This document shows positions 38,701 to 48,979 of a stretch of DNA of 64,000 nt, in pieces. The stretch is taken from NCBI GenBank assembly GCA_032358165.1, contig JAALGY010000030.1, positions 1,426,001 to 1,490,000 of the forward strand. The letters run 5' to 3'. The position numbers were made by a program, and so were the translations under genes. The DNA is from Diplosphaera chodatii (Eukaryota; Chlorophyta; Trebouxiophyceae; Prasiolales; Stichococcaceae). Numbering within the stretch: position 1 is the stretch's first letter; every line of letters begins with the position of its first letter. Under the pieces are notes generated by a model. It saw nothing but the letters and a program-made list of their open reading frames with translations. It did no database searches and was not told where the DNA came from.

Positions 38701-39859
38701 ACGTCCAGCGGTCCCCGCGCTCGGTGTGCATGCGATCCACCCAGCGCTCGGGCGGCGGTCCGCCGCCCGAGCCGCCGCCGCCGCCGCCACGTCCACCCTG
38801 GAAGTGAGGCCCCCCACGCGGCCCGCCCGGGCCCCCTGGCTTCTGTGGCGCGTCTATGCTCCAGCGGTCAACTTGATCTGTGCAGCAGGCAAGTGCGGTT
38901 TCGACCCAGAAACAGCATACATGAGGCATCAAGGACGAGAGGTACACACAAATGCTGAAGCCGAAGGGCATACTGCATGCAGCGCAGGAGCCAAACCACT
39001 GCTGCGATCAGCACATCCCCCTATCAGACAACAGAACTCATCAAGGACAGAGCTACTCTGTTGGGGGGCTGTCAGCTTGCTCACTGGGATGACTGCCGGT
39101 GCCAGGCTCATGATGGTGACGACCCAGAGGAAAGCCCTCGCCAGGCCACCCATTCGGTCCCGCGTCATCCTTGCCATGCGTGCTGTGGCTGTTCCACCTG
39201 CGGCGGGGCCGATGCACGCTCAGCAGCGACTGATGGTTTACGTTTCCTAAGCATGGACGGCAGCTGTGGAGGTATCTGCAAGTTTGGACGGCGCACGCTA
39301 AGACAGCACCTGGGGTGTGGCGGCCCGTCACGGTGGACGGGGACAGGACGCTCCTCGTCCCTCCACCCACGGCGACTGCCCGGTGGCCCGCCGTCCATGG
39401 AGGCACCACGGGAACCCATGCCATTGCCAGCTCCCACCGGCCCGCCCCAGCGGTCTCCCTGCTGCTGCTGACTGCCCATGTGCCCAAACCCGCCCGCCAA
39501 CCCCTCGCCACGGCGAGCGCTGCCTGGCTGCTTAGGACCATCATCCTCGTCCCGCCGATTGCTCGATGGGAGGCTCCGAGGCCCGTCCTGCAGGTGTCAT
39601 CCAGGACTGACGCAAACTTCTGCACTTCCGCAGGAGCATGTGAATAGCGACACCAGGTGCTGACCTGCCCGTCGTGGCGGATGATTGAGGAGTATCGAGA
39701 GTCAGTGACTGTCTCTCAAGAGCTCAGTCTGGGCAGCATCTTGACATCAGCACAGCTTACCACAAGGGCGGAGTTCTTGCTAGCATCGAGCAGCCATTGG
39801 GGCGTGAGCTTTCCAGGCGTTGACGGATCCCCGCCCAGCACTCCTGATGAGCTGCGCAT
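32707..39859 (-). CDS. GYF-domain protein (GIGYF/EXA1-like translational repressor)
   Basis: GYF proteins of this type bind proline-rich partners and 4E-type cap-binding proteins to repress translation. The likely start is 39859 (MRSSSGVLGGDPSTPGKLTP, then QWLLDASKN). Next come Gly/Arg-rich exons with MGSQQQQGDRWGGPVG and SGGGPPPERWVDRM. The GYF domain is split by an intron: DDWLYRDPKGNVQ joins GPFSRSDILAWFDDGFF, then PADLPIRAA and FRPLSVMMRVW. A very long Gln/Pro-rich middle follows (about 34.0-36.9 kb). The C-terminus has LALRRDPDLTLVEFLMGVPS, AGETLEYIDMYLKDDVKQKA and FANEFLKCAP, then a basic segment KRRKKGG and the end KKKQKGKSLSGQQLGFSSGV with stop at 32707. Many exons in the low-complexity region could not be bounded exactly. 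Confidence 0.82.
35551..36540 (-). repeat. CAG/CTG trinucleotide tracts encoding poly-Gln in the GYF gene
   Basis: Pure or near-pure CTG/GCT runs on the plus strand occur at about 35551-35572, 35879-35898 and 36515-36540. On the coding (minus) strand they read as CAG, giving Gln tracts inside the Gln/Pro-rich middle of the GYF protein. Such runs are prone to length variation between strains. Confidence 0.85.
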
Positions 39860-40495
39860 GCTGCTCAAACCTGTGCACGCCACCAGCGGAAAAGATGTGG
39901 TGCTCAGACCCAGCCCAGAGACATGTTTGTTCATAGTACCAGAACGTGGTTCGAACAGCTAGCATGACGCCAACCGCGGTGCGTGCGGGACAGCGTGTGG
40001 AAAGTCAATAGAAAGCAAGAACATTTAACCTGTTGTGCTGGATTTGGATGTGTCTAGCATGAGCTTCACAGACGTGCACGACAATGCCTGCTGCTGAGCC
40101 GTTAAGGCGTTTGCCGTGTGCCAGCAATGCCGAATGCTATCGATGTTGATGAACGACCTCACTTAGTGACTGAGGTAGTGTTGCGATGCTCCGGCGTGCA
40201 CGCCCTTGCCTGCAAATCGGCTGCAAAACCCTAAACAAGGCTGACCTGGCGTGACCTGGCACCGCTTGCTGGTCTATTCTGGTGTATCCAATCCTGCGCA
40301 GTGAAAACCGCCTTGCCTCACTGGTTCATGAGGATACGTCTGTCTTCCCGAAACAAGGCCGGTCCGGCTGCCATCGCTGACGATTGAGGACCCATTCTCG
40401 CACTTCGACTTCTCTGTTGCCTGGCTTGTTGCAATTTGCCATCGTCACCAGCAGACAGCACCGTTTACATCTGTGCACACTGAATATCCTCCAAA
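39860..40495. promoter_or_regulatory. Divergent intergenic region between GYF gene and TBCB
   Basis: This gap of about 636 bp lies between outward-facing starts. It contains a short direct repeat TGACCTGGC at 40243-40260. No TATA box or other core element was recognised. Confidence 0.35.
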
Positions 40496-41878
40496 ATGAT
40501 GACCGGCGCGGATATCGCGCAGCTCAAGGCGTACGTCCAGGGTCCTGACAGCGGCATGCAGAACCGCGATGCTGCAACAGTGCTGCTGCACGTGTCGCAT
40601 AGCAACCTCGCCGCACGCTTCATGGAGATTCGTGTCGACATGCATGTACGTCAGTGCAGTGTCATCGTATTGGCTTGCAATTCCGCATTGCCAGTGGCTG
40701 CGCGATGCCGCGTGCTGGTAAGGCGGTACAGGGCGAATCGCCACGAGCCATCTGTGCAGACCACGGTGGACGCGCTGAAGACGAAGCTGATGACGCACTG
40801 TGGCACGTCGCCCAGCGCGATGCACCTGCAGCTGAAGGACAAACGGGGCAGGCTGCAGGCGGACTTGGACCCCGCTCGCCCGCTGGGCTTCTACTCGCCG
40901 CGTGACGGGTGCAGCCGTCTCAGGCTGCCGGCATCATGCGTGGCCGTACGACCTTGCAACCGTTACAACCTGGTCGACAGCCCTCACGTTTTCACTGACT
41001 ATTTCACTGCAGGCACTGATGCAATATGCGGTGCACATGTGCAGGTATGTGCTGCACGTCATTGACACCGACCCACTGTCGCTGTCGGCCAACGGCTGGC
41101 TAGAGGACACCTCAAAAGTGCAGAAGTATGAGATGTCAGACCAGGCATATGCCGAACGGGAGAACACATACCGCAAGTTCAAGGAGCAGCGGCTGAGGGT
41201 ACGTACGCTTTTGTGTCATTCCTTTGAGCGGCCTCCGCATGCAGCCATGCATGACAAGCAGCTGAAGCGAGCGATAACTCTGGGAAAGCATAATTGAGTA
41301 TCAGCGGACATCCCAATGCACCTGCATTGTGCAGGACGATCCGGGGTGGACACTTGAGAAGGAGATGGCAAAGCGGAGAGGCGTGGCACACACGCCAGCA
41401 GAGCAGCGGCAGAAGACAGAGGATCCCGAGTTCCAGGCAGATGAGGCCGCTGGCATCAGCGTGGGCGACCGGTGCGAGGTGCAGCCTGGCGCGAAGCGCG
41501 GGACTGTCAGGTGAGCGCAGCCACACAGTTGAGGGTCCAGCCGCCGGCGGTCAGGCTGTGTCACCTTGCAGATGATGCGATGAGTGTCTGCGCGGTGGAC
41601 GAGGCAGAAGGGGTCTCAATGCATATGTTGAGGCGTCCACATGCCGATCTGCAAGTATCGGTGCATGCAGATACGTGGGTAAGGTGCCGGAGCTGCCGCT
41701 GGGCCACTGGGTAGGTGTAGAGTATGATGAGCCAGTGGGCAAGAACGACGGCAGCGTCAAGGGCAGCAGATACTTCAGCGTTGCGGCAGGGTATGGTGGC
41801 ATGGTGCGCCCCGGCAATGTCGCCGTCGGCAACTTCCCACCAGCAGAAGTGGAATTTGACGACGAAGACGAGATATGA
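40496..41878 (+). CDS. TBCB: Tubulin-folding cofactor B (ubiquitin-like and CAP-Gly domains)
   Basis: TBCB works with TBCE in the tubulin alpha/beta folding and dissociation pathway. Exons 40496-40645, 40760-40908, 41045-41198, 41335-41510 and 41671-41878 join in phase to about 245 residues. The ubiquitin-like domain runs from VLLHVSHSNLAARFMEIRV through TVDALKTKLMTHCGTSPSAM and LQLKDKRGRL, then YVLHVIDTDPLSLSANGWLE. A charged helical linker follows (YAERENTYRKFKEQRLR, then EKEMAKRRGVAHT). The CAP-Gly domain has VGKVPELPLGHWVGVEYDEP, VGKNDGSVKGSRYF (GKNDG tubulin-tail-binding motif) and GGMVRPGNV. The protein ends EFDDEDEI, an acidic tail with the C-terminal DEI-type motif described for TBCB-TBCE complexes. 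It appears intact. Confidence 0.95.
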
Positions 41879-42269
41879 GTGGGCAAGCGACATCCTCCTG
41901 TACACTACTGCGTCGTGGTGCATCACAATATACGGTACCTAGTCACATCGGCCAATCAGCACACCAATCAGTTCGGCAGCTCAGGACCACAGTCATCACT
42001 TGACGCACTTGTAGCTACCAATGCCACGTGCTGTCAACAGCCATCCTGGGTGCGGTGAAGAGCAGTTGTGCTCATACTAAGGTGTCATTCCAGCCATCAC
42101 GCTGCTGCGGATGCTAAGGGATGTATTCACACCCATTCATCGAAATACGGGCAAGCTAGCAGGTGCCACCCATCAGTCTCGTGTGCTGGCCAGGCTGGTC
42201 TTCTGCGCAGACTGATAGCGCTTAGCAGCTGCATAGCAGCCCACGCCCTGCAGAACATGCAGGGGATTA
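41879..42269. other. Convergent 3' gap between TBCB and the sugar transporter
   Basis: These are the 3' ends of two convergent genes. No gene or repeat was seen. The true transporter stop could fall slightly inside or outside this gap, because the last intron was not resolved. Confidence 0.5.
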
Positions 42270-44441
42270 TCAAACTATAACACAATCCAGATTGTCATGG
42301 CAAAGAGTGCCATGAAACATGTGAAACTGGTGCAGCAGTACTGATGTCTGACTCTGCTGCAAGCGCACCGCAACAGTGATGAGGTAGCCGCCGACGCTGG
42401 TAACGGTGTATGGGTTGCGGAAAATGAAAATAGACAGTGCAGTGGTGAACACGCCCTTTGCATTGCCCAGAACCTGCAGAGTCAGCGCGCTGGTGTACCG
42501 CGTCACCTGCGCAGCCATGTCAGCTTGGGTTGCGGGCGGCGGTCAGGAAAGCTTATGGTGCTGGTCTGGTGAGCTGTCCTTCGTTGCACTGGCCATGCCC
42601 CGTCTGGGGGTCTCAAACACAGAGGAGGCAGACGGAGTGGCGCACCAGGAAGTTGGTGAGGTTCGTGAAGTATGCCAGAAATGCGTTGAAGCCCAGCAGC
42701 CACAGGAAGTTGGGCTGCTGCCGCCCCATCTCCATCGCCTCCCTGCAGCATAGAGAGTTCAGTGTCGGTGGTGCGCAGGTAGACAGCACACATTCGATGC
42801 TTGCAACCTTACAACAATCAGTGCACCCCTTGATGGGCAAGCACAGCAAATAACACAGAAAGCTTTACCTGATGACAGTTGGTTCAAGGATCAGTACTGC
42901 TGGTATGAGGCAGAGTGATGCAATCGGCGCCATCCATCTGCAGGTCCGACAACGTATATAAGAGGTGACTGGACACCAGTGCAGATGTACAACTGGAGTG
43001 ATGGGTACGGCTGGTACAGGTTCCAAAGGGAGGAGGACCTGAGGAGATTCAACGAGTCCATTTTCTCGCTGGCATCCATCAGCAATATGCCCTGCACAGC
43101 AGCAAGCATAATTAGACATCTGTCTCGCAGCAACGCTGCAGCTCAGGAACCGGGATTGCAGTTGCATGTTTGGAGTCACAATAGTCTGATACCTGCAGCA
43201 CGGACTTCAGCGCGCGCATGGCGGTCGCAATCACAGCAGCTGAAAAGCCAGCCATGTCAAAGAGAGGCTCTGCTCCTGCAGGACCAAAATGATTTGCGCT
43301 TGGACCCGAGATTGGGGAGCACCGATCAGCGTACCCTGACACCGCAGCTTGGGAGATGACGACCAATACAGCCACAGGCACTACCTGTGGCGATGACGAT
43401 GCCAACGACGACCGGCAGCAGCGCAGCATACACGACGCCAGATTCACGCTTGCCCATCATGGCCACCGCCAGGACTGCTGTAAACACCGGTGTGGTGGCG
43501 CCGATTGCCTGCGCACCCATGGGAAGCCGTACATGACATGCAAGACCGTCTTTTGTCTACCATCTTGTCCTACGGCGAGCTGCATGTGCATGGTGCTATG
43601 TACTGGCGCTCAGCAAGCACAGCAGCCACCAGGCACCGCGCACCGCAGGCCTCACTGATGCCAGTTCCGCACAGGTGCCCGTGACACTGCAGTCCCCACC
43701 TGGCTGAAGGACACCGGGATGAAGCGCAGCGCCACGTTGCCCAGCACGACGCTGAGGCAGAACACCACGGCCAGCGCCGCGATCTTGCGGAACTGCTCCG
43801 GCGACTTGATGGGCTGCGGCGGCACGACGCGCGCGGCGCCGGCGCCGGCGCCCATCGCCGAGCACGCCAGCATGTGGCACAGCGTCAAGAACACCGGCTT
43901 GCGGAAGCCGTACGTGCTGAGCAGCCACTTGTTGAGGATCAGCAGCCCCGTGTTGGATGCATACCTGTGCAAAGGAGGTGGCACGTTGTGCAGCGGGGTA
44001 GTGCAGGCAGTTGAGTTTGCATGCTGCATCTGCACCTACTTCTGTCAGCATGTCACAGCTGCAGGAGAACGGCAGCACACCAGCTGAGGATGACCGTCAA
44101 CGTCATGATCCACGATGGGAAGGTGAAGTTGATGGGTCCGCCACCAAAGATGACGCTGCTCGATTTCAGCATCCTGCCACGCGCCGGCGCCTGTGTACAG
44201 CATCGGACGATGACAAGAGGGTCAAATGGAGCCACGATGACACCACCTGTGGGACCATGGTAACAAGGCTGACACAAATATGAAGTCAGTCGGCTGTCGA
44301 TACCTCCAGCTGCGTGGCCTCCAACATAGGCTGCCGCTCGATGTCGACCACATCCGGCTGCAGGTGCGGGCTGCGTGGTGACGCTGCTTCCAGCACCGGC
44401 GACCGGCCCGTGCCGAGCCCTGCTGCCCCAGCACTTGCCAT
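42270..44441 (-). CDS. Triose-phosphate-translocator-family nucleotide-sugar transporter (DMT superfamily)
   Basis: A ten-helix antiporter, probably Golgi, exchanging a nucleotide sugar for its nucleoside monophosphate. Exons from 44441: 44304-44441 ([20 protein letters not shown]), 44081-44190, 43700-43964, 43385-43508, 43193-43275, 43039-43091, 42869-42937, 42646-42742 and about 42270-42506. Recognisable blocks: [54 protein letters not shown] followed by [74 protein letters not shown], and [20 protein letters not shown]. These match the plant KT-type TPT transporters (including the UDP-sugar transporters) rather than plastid phosphate translocators. Substrate cannot be told from sequence. 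The C-terminal end after GGYLITV is uncertain. Confidence 0.88.
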
Positions 44442-44684
44442 GGCCCTGCGCTCCTTGTGCAGCAGCGGGCTCTGCCACTGCTCCGTCTGTCACAGCGCTC
44501 GCCGCTCTTTGGATGCCGTGATGCGCACCGGCTGCTGCGAAGCTGCTGCTGCTGCTGCTTCAGCAAGCGGCGCGACACGGCGCGACACGATCTGTTGATG
44601 CCCAGCTCTTCTGGCAGCACAGTGCTACCTGCCCAGCATCATGAGCAAGGCCCGCTGGCTACAACCTGCGCCACACATGGTCCT

Positions 44685-45136
44685 TCATCCAGCTAGACTG
44701 TGTGCATCAGAGCCTCGCCAGAAGAGCAGCAGTGCAGACGCAGGACAGGATCTCACCCTGAGGCTGGCAGATGCACCACCAACAGCTGCAACGCACGTAG
44801 CTGCTGCGTGCAGCTTCTGCACGTCCCTGCAACCAGACTGACAACAGTGATCCCCTGCCCTTGTGACGGTGCTGTACTTGGTCCAGCGGCAAAAAGCATA
44901 GTGTCAGACCGCATTCACCTGTGATCCACAATGATGCGCGCACGTCCGCTTTCGGCGTCAGCAGCCACTACCTCGAAGAGTACAGCGCCCCCAATGTACC
45001 CAAACAGCTGCTGCAGTGTGCCATTGAGAGCATCCGACACCAATGCTGCTGTGCACACGGCCGAAGCTCCCTGGACATGCCTGCGAGCATCGACCCGCGA
45101 GTAAAGGCTTGCGAAACGCATGCTGCTGACGCACAT
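44685..45136 (-). CDS. RPP14/POP5-like protein subunit of RNase P/MRP
   Basis: Two exons are resolved: 44919 to about 45136 and 44685-44826, joined in phase 2. The upstream start is unsure; MCVSSMRFASLYSRVDARRH begins the open frame at 45136 and there may be an earlier exon. The fold-defining part reads NGTLQQLFGYIGGAVLFEVV, then AADAESGRARIIVDHR, DVQKLHAAATCVAAVGGASA and SLRVRSCPASALLL. This follows the POP5/RPP14 pattern ('...LFGE.G......V......T..AILR......KL..SLTL......K...RV......'). The short tail WRGSDAHSLAG resembles RPP14 more than POP5. Recognition rests on pattern only, hence moderate confidence. Confidence 0.5.
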
Positions 45137-45895
45137 GTGAATGCGCTCAATGGGTCCCAGGTGCCTGGCACCCTAGCACACCAGCACAGGCGCGGGACCG
45201 CATGTTCCATGCGCATGAGCAACGTATGCATGTTCATACAGTCAGCACAGTCAGAGCAAGCTGAGAATCTGTGCTCCACGGCAGAGTTTTGCGCAATGTG
45301 CACCCTTCTGTCATGGTACAGATCGGATCCAGTCCATGTCAACAGTCAGTCATGCCGAGGACCAGACTTTCAGGAGGAGATGACGTCTATCTGGTACAGA
45401 AAGATATGAAGCTCACAGCTGCAGGGTGATGCAGGCGTCCACACCCGGCTCCGTGGCGTGCACCTTGGCTATCCTGACGGCCAAGACAACTACACAGCTC
45501 CGAAGCGGTTCGGCTTGAGTGCAGACGGTTGCCGATGCGTGCGGGCTAGCCTCCGGTGATCCAGTTGAAGCGCTCGCGATATGTTTCGGTGATCAGCAGC
45601 AAGCTGGCTGAGCAGGCGATTGGCGATGCAGCAGGCTGCAGCGTTTGCGTTCAAAACCCTGCGGAGCGAAGACCATCTTCCGAAGGTCTACACCAGTGCC
45701 AGCTTCTTCCCAGCCGTCCCTTCGAACTCTGTATGTGCACAGCTGACCTTTGGCACTGGGTGTGTTGGTGATAGTAGTTGAGCTTAGCTTGGCGAGTTGT
45801 GCACAGTCTTGTCCCTGAGGCAACGCGTAACGACGGTAGGCTGGGACGGACCTTGACACCTTTTGCAGTCAAACATCAGGACAGCACAGCCGAGC
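45137..45895. promoter_or_regulatory. Divergent intergenic region between RPP14-like and patatin genes
   Basis: This 0.76-kb region probably contains both promoters and perhaps the first exon of the RPP14-like gene. No convincing core motif was recognised. Confidence 0.35.
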
Positions 45896-48647
45896 ATGAA
45901 CGGCCCCAGCTCCGCTGGCGCGTACACTCAGACAAATGGTTCACACGAGACCGGACGTAGGCAGGCATCGCCGCTGCGGTCCTCCAGCTTTCAGGGGTAT
46001 GACCCAAACTCACTGCGGCGCATCGAGGCAGAGGTGAAGCAGTACGCTGCTTGCAACTGCAAACCCACTACATCCGTCACAAGCGAAACAGAATGACCAT
46101 GCGTATGTCAGGGCGTGAACTTGAGGCTTTGTAACACTGTATATGGTGCTGTGCGCAGGTCAAGTCCACACTCCACTCGCACGGTGACAAGAAACAAACG
46201 TGGACCTTCAGCAGCTCCGGCTGGCTCTTCGTGTGAGTGCGTGTCAGCGCATGATGCAGAATAGGTCCTGGCCTACAGTCTCGGCGTGTAACCTAGCCCT
46301 CTACAGCCGAGCACACCGCTTGTCGGCAGGCGGAGCAAGAGCAAGCGTTCATACAGTTTGCTGCGCATGTGGTGCAGGTACTTCTTCGGTGTGATCAGAG
46401 CGCTGAAGGACCTGAAGCTGAACGAGTGCGCTGTCCTCCTGGCCATGCACACTCGCGCATGTCAATGCAACATACTCGATGTGGCATTCCAGCAACTTCT
46501 GAGTTGCTGTCGTTGGCAAATGGCAGGAACATCCGGGTGATCGGCTCGAGCGGAGGCGCATGTGCAGGCAGCTTTCTTTTCCTTCCAGATGTGAGCAACT
46601 GCCGGCGCAAGCACGATGTCAGCGTCCCAACATGGAACGGGCCCTGTAGATATCTCTTGTGCACCTGCAAGCCGTGCTGCATGTTTCGGTCACAGGCAGA
46701 CATAGACGCGTGCGTCGAGTACATCAAAGAGTGCGCAAAGCGGGCGCGTGGGTCGTGGCGCGACGCGCTGCGGATATCAGAATATGTGCAGGGTGAGCAT
46801 GTCCGCAGGCTTGTTGCACTCCCTGAGCACATGGCGCGCCGCGCTGTCACGACTGCTGCAATGCGAGGGTAACCAGCAGTGACACTGGTGGCGTCGGCGG
46901 ACAGGCGCCATCGACAGGTTCCAGCCGCGGGGTGCGGCGCAGCGGATGGGCGGCAACATGGAGATCAGCGTCACCAAGCTGCAGCCGCCCTGGCGGGGCT
47001 GGCCGCTGCGCAACGTGCGCATCAGGCAGATGGTCAGCGACCAGCGCATGGGCGAGGTGAGCAGCTGCCGGCTGCCGCCGTCCTGTCAGTCGACTTGATC
47101 TGATTGGTTGAGGCATGGACATGTTGTGTGGTGCATGATGGACTGTGGTGATACTGAGCAGCATGTGATACGCTTTCATTGCATGTGTCCTGGCAACAGT
47201 GTTGTCATTCGCTGTAGGCCATTGTCGCGTCCGCGCGTATAGTGCCAGTCCCGCCGGTGCGGGTGAGTGGCGTTGGCGCCTGCATTGATGGCGTGTACAC
47301 AGACAGCCAGCTGGTCAGCAGCATCCTCCTGGGCCGCAGCTTCTTCACACTGCACCTGGAGGATGCCATCAGGTGCGGCAGAGTTGCATTTTTGTGCTGC
47401 TGCCGGCTTCGATGCCAATGTTCATATGCAAAGCAGGTCGGGAGGGTTTTGTGCATGCTACAGCAAATCACCTATGATGCGCCACTGAGACCTCTCCGAC
47501 TTTTGCGTGTGCAGTGTGTGTCCCTTCTACAGCTCTCGAGCAGACATTGTGCCCAGCCAGTATGTCAACCCAACATGGGCGGCGTACCCGCCTGAGCCGG
47601 AGAAGCTCGGGGAGCTCTACGAGCTGGTATGCATGATGTCCCATGCGGCGTGAGTGACATGGCAGGTCAATATCTCACTTTGGCAGGGTGACAGGCGCTG
47701 GTCGAAGCTGCATCCTGTGGCTGCAGGGGTACAGGGACTGCATTGCGTGGCTGCTGAAGAACGGCAAGATCCCATATGGTGTGGCGGATGCGGACGTCAG
47801 CGACACGGCCGACAGTGCGGGGGAGGTGCCGGGCTGGCGGCGCAAGCTGCAGGACACCCTGGCCAGCGTGCAGGCGCAGGTGACAGGCTGTGATTGCTGC
47901 CTGACGTCCATGGTGTCTGCAGCCCCCTCATCATTCGCTGGCCAGTTGGCCTGAAGTGGACACTTGCTCATGATGTCGAAGACTCTTTGGCTTCATGACC
48001 TGCAGATGGCAGAGGGTGCGGCTGTGCTACGAGACAGTGCGCAGGCGGCTGTCGGCTGTGACGCTGCCGCCGAGGAGCTGGTCTCAGGCGGGTCCTGTGA
48101 ATGACCAACCATGCCATGCATCTGAACAAGTGGCTGCCAGGTTGCGAGCAGTACATCCCCTCTGATATCCCAGGCTATGGCTGCTGCAGAAGCGGTGACG
48201 GGCTTCCAGTCGGTGGTGTCGCTGCTGGCGTGGTGCCTGATCATGGCGGAGATGATGCTCAACTCCTGCATCAGCGCCACAGTGGCGGCCTGGTCGCCTG
48301 TGCTGCCTGTGGACCGGCGGGAGAGCTGGAAACGCTTCACCGCTGTCTCGAAGTAAGGCGGCATCACCCATGTTTGCCACAGATCCTTCATAGCCCTGAA
48401 ATGTACCCTGCAATGACCATCATGTCAAGCTGCTGCGACTCAATATGGTTTGACGTGTCGCAGGTCCATGACATCGCCTCGGCTGTTCCTGAAGATAGTG
48501 CCAGCGCTGAGGTATGCCGTATATCTGCAAACATCAGTGCCATGCCAACTGCAGCGTGGCAGCAGTATCGTGCTTGTCAGTAAATTTGTGCTTGTCAGGA
48601 GGACGCTGACACACAGATGGTGCCGTGCAGTCCGCACATCGACCTGA
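45896..48647 (+). CDS. Patatin-like phospholipase domain protein
   Basis: Thirteen exons join in phase: 45896-46033, 46159-46232, 46378-46425, 46527-46590, 46696-46792, 46905-47056, 47218-47372, 47515-47626, 47727-47879, 48013-48096, 48174-48352, 48464-48511 and 48599-48647. After a Ser-rich N-terminus (MNGPSSAGAYTQTNGSHETG) the patatin fold begins with WTFSSSGWLFVYFFGVIRAL. The nucleophile elbow is IRVIGSSGGACAGSF (G-x-S-x-G) and the catalytic Asp is in GACIDGVYTDSQL (DG motif), so the Ser-Asp dyad is present. PFYSSRADIVPSQYVNPTWA, GYRDCIAWLLKNGKIPYGV and a late hydrophobic helix (VVSLLAWCLIMAEMMLNS) follow. It is probably a membrane-associated acyl hydrolase acting on glycerolipids; substrate unknown. 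It ends RRTLTHRWCRAVRTST. Confidence 0.82.
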
Positions 48648-48979
48648 AGGCAGAGAAGAACAGTGAATTCGCACGAAATCTCAAGGAGCACTCGGTTCTG
48701 TACAGAGTTTTGCAGTATGTGCTGCTCTGAGCACGACAATCTGAGCACGGCAGGGAGCAGCTACGACGGTTGCGCGTTGGCAGCCTGCTCTCCTTCCTAA
48801 GATGCGTATGTTTTGCATCGTAGCTTAATTCATCCACAGTATATCATGCGGATGCCATTGCAATGGGATCCAAACGTAAGGTTCTTGAACACCCTGCAGC
48901 GCTGCCATGCCCTGTCCTATGGGGACAAAGGAGCTGACTCAGGTTGTACAGTTTGTCTACCAGGCTTTCAGGCCTTCGT
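48648..48979. other. Convergent 3' gap between patatin and RFC3 genes
   Basis: About 330 bp separate two convergent stop codons. No gene, repeat or terminator-like motif was recognised. Confidence 0.6.
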
